64,000 bases of DNA, from contig NZ_CP108484.1 in the NCBI RefSeq assembly GCF_036226505.1, positions 930,001-994,000 on the forward strand. The letters are read 5' to 3'. Below are positions 33,612 to 43,001 of this stretch, piece after piece; positions within the stretch are counted from its first letter, which is position 1; every line of letters starts with the position of its first letter. The notes beneath the pieces are model-generated. The model was not told the DNA's origin. It was given only the letters and a program-made list of their open reading frames with translations, and made no database searches. The DNA is from Kitasatospora sp. NBC_01246. Lineage in GTDB: Bacteria > Actinomycetota > Actinomycetes > Streptomycetales > Streptomycetaceae. The position numbers and the translations under genes were made by a program.

Positions 33612-34438
33612 GGGACTAGCTCCTTCCGAGCCTTGTGGATTAGTGCCAGGGACGCCGCCTTGGGCAGCGCTTCTACCACCAGCTGATCGTACTCTCTCTC
33701 CCATGTCGAGACCGCTTCACGGGTTCGTTCGAGATGACCGCGTGCATGTGACTCGGCATAGCCGACAACCGAGCCATCCGACAGGTCAAGCAGGGTCACT
33801 GGCATGGTGAATGGCAGGTTCTCACCCAACCCAAACGGTGCGACCTGGATGGTGACGTTCGGACGGGCTGCCAGTTCCGCGATGTGGTCCAGCTGTTTGA
33901 CCATGACGGCCGGACCACCGATCAGTCGAGCCAGACAACTCTCGTCCAGCACGGCATGGATCCTCGGCGGAGTCTTCCGATCGAGTACTCGTTGACGAGT
34001 AGCCAGGAACTCGACCCGCTGTTCCGCCGCAGACTGGGTGATCGCCCCTCGCTGTACGGCCGCGAAGGCCAGCGCCTCGGCGTACTCGGCCACTTGAAAC
34101 AGTCCAGTGACGATCGTGAGGGCAAACTCCCGCAGACGGCGGCACCGCGCCTCCGCGTCGGCGAACTCGGGGAAGCCCTCCAGCAGGCTTGCCTTCGAGT
34201 ATCGACACCAGAGTTCGTAGAAGGTACCTCCGGTCTCGAATACCTCGTCAGCTCTAACCGCAAAGTTAGAAGTTACGGACTTCTTCGCTCGTTCGACGTA
34301 CGAGACCATCGCATTCGAGTAGCCCATCCGCAGCCCCAGCTCGGTCTGGGACCATCGCATGGCCCGCCTCGACCTGCGGAGTTCTGCGCCGAAGCGTGCG
34401 AGTGGCGATGCTGCTGCGTCAATTTCATTGCTTTGCAT
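33608..34438 (-). CDS. XRE-family regulator with DUF5753 domain (WhiJ-like)
   Basis: This 276-residue protein has an N-terminal HTH_3-type domain (ELRRSRRAMRWSQTELGLRMGYSNAMVSYVERAKK) followed by the DUF5753 domain (ALTIVTGLFQVAEYAEALAF, FLATRQRVLDRKTPPRIHAVLDESCLAR, LAARPNVTIQVAPF). The ATG at 34438 is preferred to upstream in-frame starts. Base composition is visibly less GC-rich than the neighbours. With the coupled DUF397 gene it forms one of the many paralogous developmental regulator pairs of streptomycetes. Confidence 0.93.
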   Translation of the reverse strand: MQSNEIDAAASPLARFGAELRRSRRAMRWSQTELGLRMGYSNAMVSYVERAKKSVTSNFAVRADEVFETGGTFYELWCRYSKASLLEGFPEFADAEARCRRLREFALTIVTGLFQVAEYAEALAFAAVQRGAITQSAAEQRVEFLATRQRVLDRKTPPRIHAVLDESCLARLIGGPAVMVKQLDHIAELAARPNVTIQVAPFGLGENLPFTMPVTLLDLSDGSVVGYAESHARGHLERTREAVSTWEREYDQLVVEALPKAASLALIHKARKELVP

Positions 34439-34563
34439 GCGCGTTGCCCCCCGTAACCAGACGGAACAGTCAAGGTTAGACCCTGGCAATCGTAGAGCCA
34501 CTCGGGCCACCATGGCTACACCCCGCAACAACTCGGGGACTCACAGCAACCAATGGAGCCCGC

Positions 34564-34818
34564 ATGCCCAGCCGCCCCCGCACGCCCGCGTACCAGCCGA
34601 AGATCGGCGAAGTCGTCCGCGACCGGGCCCACCGCTCCCCCGACGGGCAGCCCGCCGAAGGCGTCTACATGGGCACCCTCGGCGGCGCCGCCTACCTCCG
34701 GCCCGAAGCCGGCGGCTGCGAGTGGACCACCCGGCCCGAGGACCTCCAGCGGCTCGACCAGCCCCGCCACATCCCCGTCCAGCACCCGAGCCCGCCCCGC
34801 GCGAACAGCGCGGCGTGA
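34564..34818 (+). CDS. small hypothetical protein
   Basis: An 84-residue basic, Pro/Arg-rich protein of unknown family. The core KIGEVVRDRAHRSPDGQPAEGVYMGTLGGAAYLRPEAGGCEWTTRPEDLQRL looks like a small beta-barrel (possibly SH3-like). It shares its stop (GTGA) with the start of the Nudix-like gene, so the two are coupled. It is divergent from the XRE gene. Confidence 0.7.
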   Translation: MPSRPRTPAYQPKIGEVVRDRAHRSPDGQPAEGVYMGTLGGAAYLRPEAGGCEWTTRPEDLQRLDQPRHIPVQHPSPPRANSAA

Positions 34819-35513
34819 GCCCGGCGTCCAGGCTCCTCGCGGTCACCCTCACGATCCCCGCGCTCAGCGCCGGAGCGGCCGCCCTCGCCTGCCGGCCCAT
34901 CCGCGACGGGCCGCTCACACCCCGACTCCTCCTCTTCGGCCTCATCCTCACCACCGGCGTCGTCGCCGGACTCCCCACCGCCTACACCTGGCGACTCCAA
35001 CCCCCTCCACCCCAGGAGCAAGCCGTGCTCTACCCCCTGCCCGACATCCTCACCAACCCGCCCCGCCGACGCCTCGGCCACCAGACCCTCGCCCTCGACC
35101 CCGACGGCGCCGTCCTCCTCGTCGCCACCACCTACCAGAACGGCCTCACCCTCCCCGGCGGCAGCGCCGAACGCAACGAACTCCCCCACCTCGCCGCCCG
35201 CCGTCACACCGAGACCGAAACCGGCCTCGTCCTCCCCCTGCGCAGCATCCTCGCCACCGACTACACCGACGCCCGACTCCTCCCCGAAGCCATCGACTTC
35301 GTCTACTGGGGCGGCCGCCTCACCCGCGCCCAACAAGCCACCACCACCCACCACCGACCCCCGCACCACATCACCGGCCTCCACTTCATCCACCCCGACC
35401 ACCTCGCCGACACCATGGACCCCGACCAGCACCACCGCGTCACCCAAGCCCTCGACGCCCTCACCCGCGGCGCCCACCTCCCCTTCCTCCTCCGCGGCAT
35501 CCCCGCCGAATAG
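34815..35513 (+). CDS. membrane-anchored Nudix-like protein
   Basis: A 232-residue protein with two N-terminal transmembrane helices (LLAVTLTIPALSAGAAALAC and LLLFGLILTTGVVAGLPTAYTW) followed by a Nudix-fold domain. The Nudix box is degenerate: GGSAERNELPHLAARRHTETETGL keeps G-x5-E and the final acidic/Gly positions, but the REUxEE glutamates are partly replaced (RHTETET). Hydrolase activity is therefore uncertain. Third codon positions are almost all C rather than a G/C mix, unlike neighbouring genes, which hints at a different origin. Confidence 0.75.
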   Translation: MSPASRLLAVTLTIPALSAGAAALACRPIRDGPLTPRLLLFGLILTTGVVAGLPTAYTWRLQPPPPQEQAVLYPLPDILTNPPRRRLGHQTLALDPDGAVLLVATTYQNGLTLPGGSAERNELPHLAARRHTETETGLVLPLRSILATDYTDARLLPEAIDFVYWGGRLTRAQQATTTHHRPPHHITGLHFIHPDHLADTMDPDQHHRVTQALDALTRGAHLPFLLRGIPAE

Positions 35514-35538
35514 CAGCCGCCGACGTGGGCCCCGTCGG

Positions 35539-38500
35539 CTAGCGACCGGAGCACGGGTCCCGGTAGGCGACTTCGGGCACGTACTTCTCCCACTGCGAGC
35601 GGCTGATGGCGCCCGTGCTGTAGGAGCACAGTCGGGCGGCGAGGTGGGCGGGGTCGGTGTCGAGCAGCGAGACGCGCTGGTTGGAGGCGACCAGGAGCGT
35701 CGGGCCGGCCGCCACCAGCGCGACCGCGCGGATCGATCCGCCGCTCGGGTTGGCGACGGGAGCCGTCAGGACGGGAGCGGTGGGGTCACGGACGTCCCAG
35801 AGTTCGAGGGCCGTGCTGTTCCAGACAGCCATGAGCCGGCCGTTCTCGGCGAACTCGATGCCCTCGACGTCCTGCAGCGTCTGGACGGAGGTCCGGGGTC
35901 GGGGGTGCTGCGGATCGGTGATGTCCCAGAGGGTGACCGTGCTGCCGCTGTTCCCCACAGCGGCGAGCAACCGGCTGTCCCTGCTCAGGCCGAGCGCGTT
36001 GCCGAAGGCCCCGGGCAGGGTGACCCGTGAGGCCGGTTCGCCTCCCCCGGTGAACCGGAACAGTTCCAGGGACGAGCACTTGCAAGTGCGGTCCGGGGTG
36101 CTCGTGACGGCCATGACCGCCCCGGCCGCGGTGCCCCGGGACACCGCGGAACCCATGTTCCACCCGTCGCCGGAGTCGCCAGCGGCGTCCGGCGGCTTGA
36201 TCGTCGAGGAGCCGGCGCGCCTCGGCTTCGCCGGGTCGCCGATGTCCCACCATTCGAACCCGCTCTTGCTCGCCAGGTAGGCCGTGCGTCCGTGGTCCAG
36301 GACGCCGGCGTCGTAACTCCCGGCGTCGGGGGCGGGGATCGAACCGACCTCCACCGCGTCGAGCGCGTCGCCGACCCGCCACAGGTGGAGTGACCCGCCG
36401 CCGATCACCGCCATGACGGCGCCCGGGGCGGACCAGGTGACTCCGACCGTCAGGATCGTTCCCAAGGAGGTAGCGGGGAACTCGGCGGTGCCCAGGGAGC
36501 CGGCCTTGACCGGATGGTGCGGATCGCTCACGTTCCAGAGCTGGACCTCGCCCTCCCACCCGATGGTCAACAGTCCGCGCTCACGGATGAACGCGGTGCC
36601 CCGCACCGAGACCGGCAGGGTCGCGACGAGGACGGGGCCCTCGGGTTCGGAGATGTCCCAGATCCCGACGGACTGCGTCTGCAGGGGCGGCATCTGCATC
36701 GGGGGCTGCTGGGGCGCGGCCATCAGGTGTCCGTCCGGACTGAACGACCAGGAGGCGGGGCCGCCGGGCTGCCGGGCCTGGTCGACCTGCCGCCCCGGTG
36801 AACGCCACCGGCGCACCACACCGTCGGCGCCGGCGGTCAGCAGCCCGCCCGCCCCGCCGGTGGCCATGGCGTAGACGCCGAAGGCGGTCTTGGTGCAACT
36901 CGACTTCGTGGAACCCAGGTCCGTGTCCTGCGGGGACAGGGAGGCGAAGCAGAGGTCCCCCTTGGGATCCTTGACGTCCGTCCCGCCGTAGGCGAGGAGG
37001 TCGCTGTCCCGGCCGAAGGCCACCCCGCTGACGTTCGCGGAGCCGTCCATACCGACCCTGATCGGATCGGGAGCGCTCGGATCCTTTACTCGCCAGAGAC
37101 CGACCTCCCGCTGGCTGCCGGCGGCCAGCAGGGTGCCGTCGGGGCTGAACGCGATCGATTTGTAACCGGTCTCCAGGGCGGAGAGGCCGGCCGGGTCCGC
37201 CGGGTCCGCGAGGCCCCAGACCTGGGTCTTGCCGCCCTGGACGGTGGAGGCGAGCAGGTTGCCCTGCGGTGCGAAGGCGACGGCCGCGAGAGCGGTCGGC
37301 CCCTCCTCGGTGGGATTGCGCAGCCGGGTGAGCCCCTTGGGGGCGGAGCGGTCGGCAATCGACCAGAGCAGGGTGTCGCCGTTCCCGCCGGCCGCCGCCA
37401 GCAGAGTGCCGTCCGCGCTGGTGGCCATGGCCGGGACGGTCACCCGCTGGTCCGACGGGTCGAACAACCTGGGCAGCCGGGCCGCGATCACGGGCTTGCC
37501 GAGGTCCGCGAGGCTCCACAGGCACAGGCCCTCGCCGCCGCAGCCGCCCGCCAGGTGGGACCCGTCCGGGGTGAGGGCGATGCCCACCATGCCGGTGTCG
37601 ACGGTCGACCGGAGGGCCGGGGCGGACGGATCGGCGAGGTCCCAGATCCGCACCGCTCCGTCCTCGTTCAGCGCAGCGGCCAGCGTCCCGTGCAGGGCGG
37701 TCGCCAGGATGAGGACCGGGCCCCCGGCCTCGCCGACGACGCTGTTCAGCAAGGTGCTGCTCAGGTCGAACAGCTGGGCGGAGGCCTCCGGGGTGGGGGA
37801 GGCGCGGTAGGCGGCGACCGCGAGCTGGGCGGCCAGCCCGGGATCGGTGCTGCCGAGCGTCTGCGCGCGTGCTGCCAGGCCCTTGGAATGGACGATCGCG
37901 GCCTGCCGGGCGGCGGCGTCCGACTGCCGCTCGGCCAGCACTCCCCCGGCCGTAGCGGCCACCAGCAGGACGCACAGCAGCGCGGCCGTCCACCGCCACC
38001 GCCGTTTGCGCGACCGCCGGTGGACCCGCCCGCGTTCCAGGTAGTCCCGTTCGGCCTCGTTCAGGTACCCGGGCCGGCCGCGCAGCCACGGCTGGGCGCC
38101 CGCCAGTGCCGTGGTGGTCGGCAGCAGGTCGCGGGGCCGCCCGCTGCGCTCCCAGCGGTCCCGGTCGTGCCGCAGGACCTCCCGCCAGGCGAGGAAGGCC
38201 CGGTCCTCCTCGACCCAGCCCCGGAGCTTGTCCCAGGCGTTGATCAACGCCTCGTGCGCCAGTTCCACCGTCTCAATGCCCTCGGCGCTGCGGCCGGTGA
38301 CCAGCAGGCGGTCGGCGGCGAGGGCCTGGGCGATGCGCCACTCGTCCTCGCCGAGGTCGGTGCGCAGCGCGGTCCGCCGGGTGGCCGACAGCGCGCCCAT
38401 CGGCACCCGGACGAGCTGGGTGAACAGGCGGCGGGCCACCTGCTCGTCCTCCGCAGGCACCTCCCGCCGGAGGACGCCGGCGGCGTAGACGCCCAGGGCG

Positions 38501-40134
38501 CCCTTCACCCCGCCGAGCCCCTCGTACGCCTCGTGGGTCAGCAGGCCGGCACTCTGGTCGCGCCAGAGCAGGTCCAGGGTGAAGCCCAGCAGCGGCAGAG
38601 CGCCCGGCTCGGCTCCGGTGTCGTCGAGCAGACGCTCGGCCAGGTTCGGCGCGTAGCGGACCCCCGCGACGGCCTCGACCGGGGCAGTGACGACCTCGGA
38701 CAGCTGCTCGCGGCTCATCGGCCCCAGTGCGTAGACCTGCCGGCTGATCACCGGGCCGAGCTGCGGATGGGCGAGGGCCGCCTCCAGGAAGTCGGCCCGC
38801 AGGGTCGTCAGGATCCGGACGGTGCCCGGCAGGGTGTCGGTGAACAGCGCTGCGGCCAGTTCGTCGACGGCGGCCCGGTCGAACGCCAGCAGTTCCTCGA
38901 ACTGGTCGATCACCAGCAGCAGTTGGCGGGCGCCGTGCCGTTCCAGGAGCCGGGGCGCGAGATCGGCGATGCCCTGGGGCCGGGCCAGCACGGCGGCCAG
39001 GTCGGGGATCCGCAGCAGACGCTCCGTCTCCGACAGCTCCGGCTCCAGCAGCGGCAGCAGCGCGGCGGCGAGCGCCGTCAGCGGGGTGCTGCCGGAGTCC
39101 GGCCGCAGGATCACCGCCAGCGCGCCGGAGGCACGACGACGGGGCACCACCCCGGCCATGGCCAGCGACGACTTCCCGGAGCCGGACGGGCCGACCACGG
39201 TGACCCAGCGCTCGCGGGCCGACAGGAGGGCCACCTCCTCGCTCTCGGCCCGCCGGCCGTGGAACACGTGCGCGTCCGACTCCCTGAACGAGGTCAGGCT
39301 GCGGAACGGCGACGGCGCCAGCGCGACGGCCCGCAGTTCCGGCCAGGCCACGATCAGGCCGTCGGTGGGGATCAGGTAACTCGCCGCCGGGTCCCCCGCC
39401 TCGGCCACCACCACCATGCCGACCACTCCGCCGAGCCGGTCGTCCCACACCGGGCTCCCGCTGAACCCTCCGGAGACCCGGTAGCCGCCCGCGGCGAGGT
39501 CGACCTGCATCAACCCGCCGCCCTGCCGGTCCCGCAGCACGCCCGAGTGCCAGACCCCGTCCGACCGCCCGACCGGGAACCCGAACACCCGCACCGGGTT
39601 GCCCCAGACGTCCTCAAACCTGGTCTCCACCGGCCGGACCGGACGGGCGCCGGCCAACGGGGCGGCCAGGCGCAGCAGCGCGACGTCCCCGCTACCGTCC
39701 GAGGCGCGCGGCACCCAGTGCACGACGACCGCCATCGCTCCCGCCACGGCGGGCCCGTCGGGGCCCTCCGGGCCGGGGGACCCGTCCGGGCCGGGCGACC
39801 CGGGCGAGCCGTCCAACCTGTGCGACCCGTCCGGCGCGGGCCTCGCCGGTGACCTGGGCAGCAGCGGCAGGTCCACGAAGACCCAGGACCCGACACCCGC
39901 CTCCACGCCCTGACCGGCGAGCGCCGCCGAGACCACGTGCGCGCAGGTGAGCGCCAGCTCGGGGGTGACCAGGAAGCCCGCACCGACCGGTCGGGCCAGC
40001 GCGTCGTGCACCCGCAGCACCGCCGCGTCCAGCGCCTTCGCCCCGCTCCCCGTTCCCGTTCCTGGCACCGGTCCCGTTCCCGGCCCCGTCCCTCCGACTG
40101 GGCCGGTGCCCGGCCCGGGGCCCGGCCCGGTCAC
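35539..40134 (-). CDS. trypsin-like protease / STAND NTPase / WD40 membrane protein
   Basis: This 1531-residue multidomain protein contains, in order, a trypsin-like serine protease (about 35-275; His66 in TCAHVV, Asp150 in GDVALLRL, Ser227 in GFSGSPV), an nSTAND1-type NTPase (about 280-700; P-loop GPSGSGKS at 315-322, Walker B LLLVIDQFEELL around 410), a single transmembrane helix (about 714-734) preceded by a strongly basic RRSRKRRWRW, and about 13 WD40-like repeats with a recurring W-x-I/V-x-DPxxP motif, i.e. probably two propellers. A Gly/Ser/Pro linker interrupts the protease. The basic flank predicts NTPase inside and WD40 outside. It is coupled by GTGA to the upstream TRYPCO-type gene. 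Such proteins belong to predicted STAND/trypsin conflict systems. Confidence 0.92.
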   Translation of the reverse strand: MTGPGPGPGTGPVGGTGPGTGPVPGTGTGSGAKALDAAVLRVHDALARPVGAGFLVTPELALTCAHVVSAALAGQGVEAGVGSWVFVDLPLLPRSPARPAPDGSHRLDGSPGSPGPDGSPGPEGPDGPAVAGAMAVVVHWVPRASDGSGDVALLRLAAPLAGARPVRPVETRFEDVWGNPVRVFGFPVGRSDGVWHSGVLRDRQGGGLMQVDLAAGGYRVSGGFSGSPVWDDRLGGVVGMVVVAEAGDPAASYLIPTDGLIVAWPELRAVALAPSPFRSLTSFRESDAHVFHGRRAESEEVALLSARERWVTVVGPSGSGKSSLAMAGVVPRRRASGALAVILRPDSGSTPLTALAAALLPLLEPELSETERLLRIPDLAAVLARPQGIADLAPRLLERHGARQLLLVIDQFEELLAFDRAAVDELAAALFTDTLPGTVRILTTLRADFLEAALAHPQLGPVISRQVYALGPMSREQLSEVVTAPVEAVAGVRYAPNLAERLLDDTGAEPGALPLLGFTLDLLWRDQSAGLLTHEAYEGLGGVKGALGVYAAGVLRREVPAEDEQVARRLFTQLVRVPMGALSATRRTALRTDLGEDEWRIAQALAADRLLVTGRSAEGIETVELAHEALINAWDKLRGWVEEDRAFLAWREVLRHDRDRWERSGRPRDLLPTTTALAGAQPWLRGRPGYLNEAERDYLERGRVHRRSRKRRWRWTAALLCVLLVAATAGGVLAERQSDAAARQAAIVHSKGLAARAQTLGSTDPGLAAQLAVAAYRASPTPEASAQLFDLSSTLLNSVVGEAGGPVLILATALHGTLAAALNEDGAVRIWDLADPSAPALRSTVDTGMVGIALTPDGSHLAGGCGGEGLCLWSLADLGKPVIAARLPRLFDPSDQRVTVPAMATSADGTLLAAAGGNGDTLLWSIADRSAPKGLTRLRNPTEEGPTALAAVAFAPQGNLLASTVQGGKTQVWGLADPADPAGLSALETGYKSIAFSPDGTLLAAGSQREVGLWRVKDPSAPDPIRVGMDGSANVSGVAFGRDSDLLAYGGTDVKDPKGDLCFASLSPQDTDLGSTKSSCTKTAFGVYAMATGGAGGLLTAGADGVVRRWRSPGRQVDQARQPGGPASWSFSPDGHLMAAPQQPPMQMPPLQTQSVGIWDISEPEGPVLVATLPVSVRGTAFIRERGLLTIGWEGEVQLWNVSDPHHPVKAGSLGTAEFPATSLGTILTVGVTWSAPGAVMAVIGGGSLHLWRVGDALDAVEVGSIPAPDAGSYDAGVLDHGRTAYLASKSGFEWWDIGDPAKPRRAGSSTIKPPDAAGDSGDGWNMGSAVSRGTAAGAVMAVTSTPDRTCKCSSLELFRFTGGGEPASRVTLPGAFGNALGLSRDSRLLAAVGNSGSTVTLWDITDPQHPRPRTSVQTLQDVEGIEFAENGRLMAVWNSTALELWDVRDPTAPVLTAPVANPSGGSIRAVALVAAGPTLLVASNQRVSLLDTDPAHLAARLCSYSTGAISRSQWEKYVPEVAYRDPCSGR

Positions 40135-40511
40135 GGCGCGGGCTCCGCCGCCGGCTCGACACCCCCGCCCGGTTCGTCGACCGGGGACCGGTGCCAGGTC
40201 AGCGAGACCTTGAAATTGGCCTGGGCCGAGGTACTGGAGATGATCACGTCCGCCTCGGCGGACAACGACAGTCCGAACTCGATGCCGATCTCGTCCGGCG
40301 CGTGGACCATGCCCCGGAACCCATCGACGAAGTCCTGCGCCACCGGCCGCACCCCGGCCAGCAGCTCACCCAGGGACCGGGTGGCACGGGCCACCACCTG
40401 CCCCGGCCGGGCGACCTGCACCAGGCCCTCCGCGGCCTGCTCGATCTCGACCTTCACGATGTCCGACCGGCCGTCCGCCGCACCGACCGGCAGCTCGACG
40501 AGATATGCCAT
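40131..40511 (-). CDS. trypsin-co-occurring domain (CU044_2847-like) protein
   Basis: A 126-residue beta-rich protein: MAYLVELPVG, then VKVEIEQAAEGLVQVARPGQVVARA and the closing IGIEFGLSLSAEADVIISSTSAQANFKVSLTWHR. The FGLSLSAEADVIIS...ANFKVSLTW ending is the hallmark of the trypsin-co-occurring (TRYPCO1) family. These small proteins are found beside genes for trypsin-like conflict proteases, as here, where the stop overlaps the protease start. It probably acts as a regulatory or recognition partner, or a protease substrate. Role inferred from family context. Confidence 0.87.
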   Translation of the reverse strand: MAYLVELPVGAADGRSDIVKVEIEQAAEGLVQVARPGQVVARATRSLGELLAGVRPVAQDFVDGFRGMVHAPDEIGIEFGLSLSAEADVIISSTSAQANFKVSLTWHRSPVDEPGGGVEPAAEPAP

Positions 40512-40786
40512 GTCTCCCCCTCGGGACCTCGGCGGCCCCCACGCGTGGCTGTCCCCCACCCGGTCTACCCCGCCCCGCTCCCGCTGACCCGGCATCCACC
40601 GAATCCGCCCGAACCGCACCGGTCCGGGGGTCCGGGCACGGGCACCCGGCGCGGCACGGGTGGGCGGTTCACCCGGCGCCGCACCCCTGCCGCGGGCTCC
40701 TCGTCCCGGCCAGCACGGGCTCCTCGCGCACACACCGGCGGGCGGGGGGATGATGTGCTTCAGGAAGCGCGAGGAGGTTCCGGCCC

Positions 40787-41320
40787 ATGGACATCTCGCT
40801 GACCACCGACCGGCTGATCATCCGGGACTGGTCCCCGGACGACGCCGAGGCCGCTCTGGCGATCTACGGCTCGCCGGACGTCGCCCACTGGCTGACCCCG
40901 GCGATGGACCGCGTCGCCGATGTGGCGGCGATGCGGTCGGTGCTGCAGGCCTGGCAGGAGGCGCAGCCGAACCTGCCGCCCCCTCGGGGCCGGTGGGCCG
41001 TGCAGCGCAAGGAGGACGGGGCCGTCGTCGGCGGTCTCGGCATCCGGCTGCTGCCGCCGTTCGAGGACGACCTGGAGATGAACTGGCAGCTCGCCCCCGA
41101 CGCCTGGGGCAAGGGCTACGCCACCGAGGCCGGCCGCGCCCTGATCGCCTGGGCGTTCACGCAGGAGGCCGAGGAACTGTTCGCCGTCGCCCGGCCGAAC
41201 AACACCCGCGCCATCGCGATGGCGAAGCGGCTCGGCATGGAGTGGGTCGGCGAGACCGGTAAGTACTACGGGCTGAACCTCCAGGTCTACCGCGTCCGCC
41301 CGAGCGACTTCAGCGACTGA
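40787..41320 (+). CDS. GNAT-family N-acetyltransferase (RimJ/RimL type)
   Basis: This 177-residue acetyltransferase opens LTTDRLIIRDWSPDDAEAALAIYGSPDV, typical of RimJ/RimL-like GNATs, and has the acetyl-CoA loop WQLAPDAWGKGYATEAGRALIAWAF (Q/RxxGxG/A-like) and NTRAIAMAKRLGMEWVGE. Substrate may be an N-terminal amine or a small molecule. The ATG has a GGAGG site. Confidence 0.93.
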   Translation: MDISLTTDRLIIRDWSPDDAEAALAIYGSPDVAHWLTPAMDRVADVAAMRSVLQAWQEAQPNLPPPRGRWAVQRKEDGAVVGGLGIRLLPPFEDDLEMNWQLAPDAWGKGYATEAGRALIAWAFTQEAEELFAVARPNNTRAIAMAKRLGMEWVGETGKYYGLNLQVYRVRPSDFSD

Positions 41321-41389
41321 CGGGGCGCACCCGACGCCCGGAGGATCGCCCGCCTGCCCGTCTGCCTGCCCGTCCGCCCCCTCGGCCGC

Positions 41390-41475
41390 CTACCCGCCCG
41401 TCGTAGCCGGGCCGGTCGTAGCCGGGCCGGTCGTCGTCGGGCCCGCCGTGGCCGGGCCGGCCGTCGTCGGGATCG
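41390..41475. repeat. 15-bp repeats at 3' end of XRE-TPR gene
   Basis: Imperfect 15-bp repeats built on GTAGCCGGGCCGGTC encode Ala/Thr/Gly/Pro repeats at the C-terminus. They occupy the last 28 codons and may vary in length. Confidence 0.7.
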
Positions 41476-42811
41476 GCGGCGCGGCCGGGGCCGGGCCGAG
41501 GGTCGTGGTGCCCGGGGCGGCGCGGTGGCCGAGGCCGGTCCGGTAGACGTCAAGGGCGCGCTCCACCCGGCCGGTGCGGCGCAGCAGGTCGCCCAGGAGG
41601 CGGCAGAGGTCGGCGAGGTCGCCCGCCGCGCCCGCTCGTTCGAGCAGGGCGAGGGCATCGACGTAGTGCCGCTCGGCGGTGCCCGGGTCGTCCCGGTCCT
41701 CGGCGATGAGTCCGAGCAGCCGGTGCGCCCCGGCGGCGTGGACGGTGCCACGGTCCGGGCCGATCCGGTCGAGGAGGCTGCGCAGCAGGTCGTCGGCCTG
41801 GGCGTGCCGGCCGCGGCGGCGCAGGACGTCGGCGAGTTCGACGTCCACCTGGTGCGTGAACAGCTCCGCCTGCCGGGAGGCCAGCATGGCGCGGGCGGTG
41901 CGCAGTTCGTCCTCCGCGCGGGCCAGGTCGCCGGCCTGGGCGTGCACGTAGCCGCGCATCCAGTGGCACTTGGCCAGGTCGGAGGTGAGGCGCAGGCGCT
42001 GGTAGAGCAGCTGCGCCTTGGCGAGGGAGGCGTCGGCCTCGGCCGCCCGGCCGTCGGCGATCAGGGTGCGGGCCACGCTGCGGTGCAGCCCGGCGACCAG
42101 TGCGGGGTCGGTGGCGTCGGGGGCCAGCGCGAGGGCGAGCTCGGCGGCCTGGGCGGCGCGGGCGTGGGCGCCCATGTCCATGTAGGGGCCGATGGCGGCC
42201 GAGTACAGCAGGAGCAGCGCGTCGGGGTCGTGCAGGCCGCCGGCGTTGAGCCGGTCGATGGCGGTCTCCAGCAGGTAGCAGGCGTACCGCAGTTCGCCGG
42301 CCAGCAGGTGGGCGACGGCCCGGCCGCGGATCGCGGCGGCGCGGCGCGGCAGCGGCTCGTCGGCCAGGAGGCGCTCGGCCTGCTCGAAGTGCTCCCTGGC
42401 GTCGTCGAGGCGGCCGGCCTCCAGTGCGCAGTCGCCGAGGCCGAGCAGGGCGGCGGGGCGGACGGACTCGACGCCGTAGTGGTCGGCGCGGTCCCGGACG
42501 GCGGTGAAGCGGCGGGCCGCCTCGGCGGTGTCGCCGTCGGCCAGGGCGCTCTGGGCGTCCGCCAGGGCGATGCCCAGCTCGGTGGCCAGGTGGGCCGGCC
42601 GGCCGGTGGCGAGTTCGTCGAAGGTGACGCCGAGGCGCTCGGCCAGGTGGCGCAGCGCCGCCTCCGAGGGGTGTACCCGGCCGGCCTCGACGGTGGAGAC
42701 GTAGGCGGCGGTGTAGGCGGGCTCGGCGAGCATGCGCTGCGTCAAGTGCCGCTCCCTGCGCAGTTGTCGGACGCGTCGGCCGATGTCGGCCGGGTCCTGT
42801 TCCGAGGTCAT
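41390..42811 (-). CDS. XRE-family regulator with TPR domain
   Basis: A 473-residue regulator with an N-terminal XRE HTH (RRVRQLRRERHLTQRMLAEPAYTAAYVSTVEAGRVHPSEAALRHLAERLGV) and about eight tetratricopeptide-type helical hairpins from residue 75 to 430, ending in a PATTGP-type repeat tail encoded by short tandem DNA repeats. TPR domains in such regulators usually bind peptide or protein signals. No adjacent signal peptide gene is seen; the secreted M64 peptidase gene is divergent. Confidence 0.9.
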   Translation of the reverse strand: MTSEQDPADIGRRVRQLRRERHLTQRMLAEPAYTAAYVSTVEAGRVHPSEAALRHLAERLGVTFDELATGRPAHLATELGIALADAQSALADGDTAEAARRFTAVRDRADHYGVESVRPAALLGLGDCALEAGRLDDAREHFEQAERLLADEPLPRRAAAIRGRAVAHLLAGELRYACYLLETAIDRLNAGGLHDPDALLLLYSAAIGPYMDMGAHARAAQAAELALALAPDATDPALVAGLHRSVARTLIADGRAAEADASLAKAQLLYQRLRLTSDLAKCHWMRGYVHAQAGDLARAEDELRTARAMLASRQAELFTHQVDVELADVLRRRGRHAQADDLLRSLLDRIGPDRGTVHAAGAHRLLGLIAEDRDDPGTAERHYVDALALLERAGAAGDLADLCRLLGDLLRRTGRVERALDVYRTGLGHRAAPGTTTLGPAPAAPPIPTTAGPATAGPTTTGPATTGPATTGG

Positions 42812-43001
42812 GTGCGCCCTTTCCGTCCGGTGTCGGCCCGTTCTCGTCCCGCCCTATTGTCGTGGACGTGACAGTGTCTTAGATTAACTCCCTGTTTCAG
42901 TCCGATTATCTCGACACTTAAGCACCCCCGCCGGCGTTCCGCCGCACCGTGCCCCAGCACCGCCCCCGCCCCGCCCACCCCCGCCCCTCCCGGAGGTCCC
43001 C
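42812..43001. promoter_or_regulatory. divergent control region, XRE-TPR and M64 genes
   Basis: A 190-bp gap with an AT-rich core at 42855-42922. AGTGTC (42873-42878) and GACACT (42913-42918) are inverted copies, each followed or preceded by AGATTA-like bases, giving an extended imperfect dyad with 34 bp between arms. This could bind the XRE regulator. A GGAGGT site at about 42993 serves the M64 gene. Confidence 0.45.
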
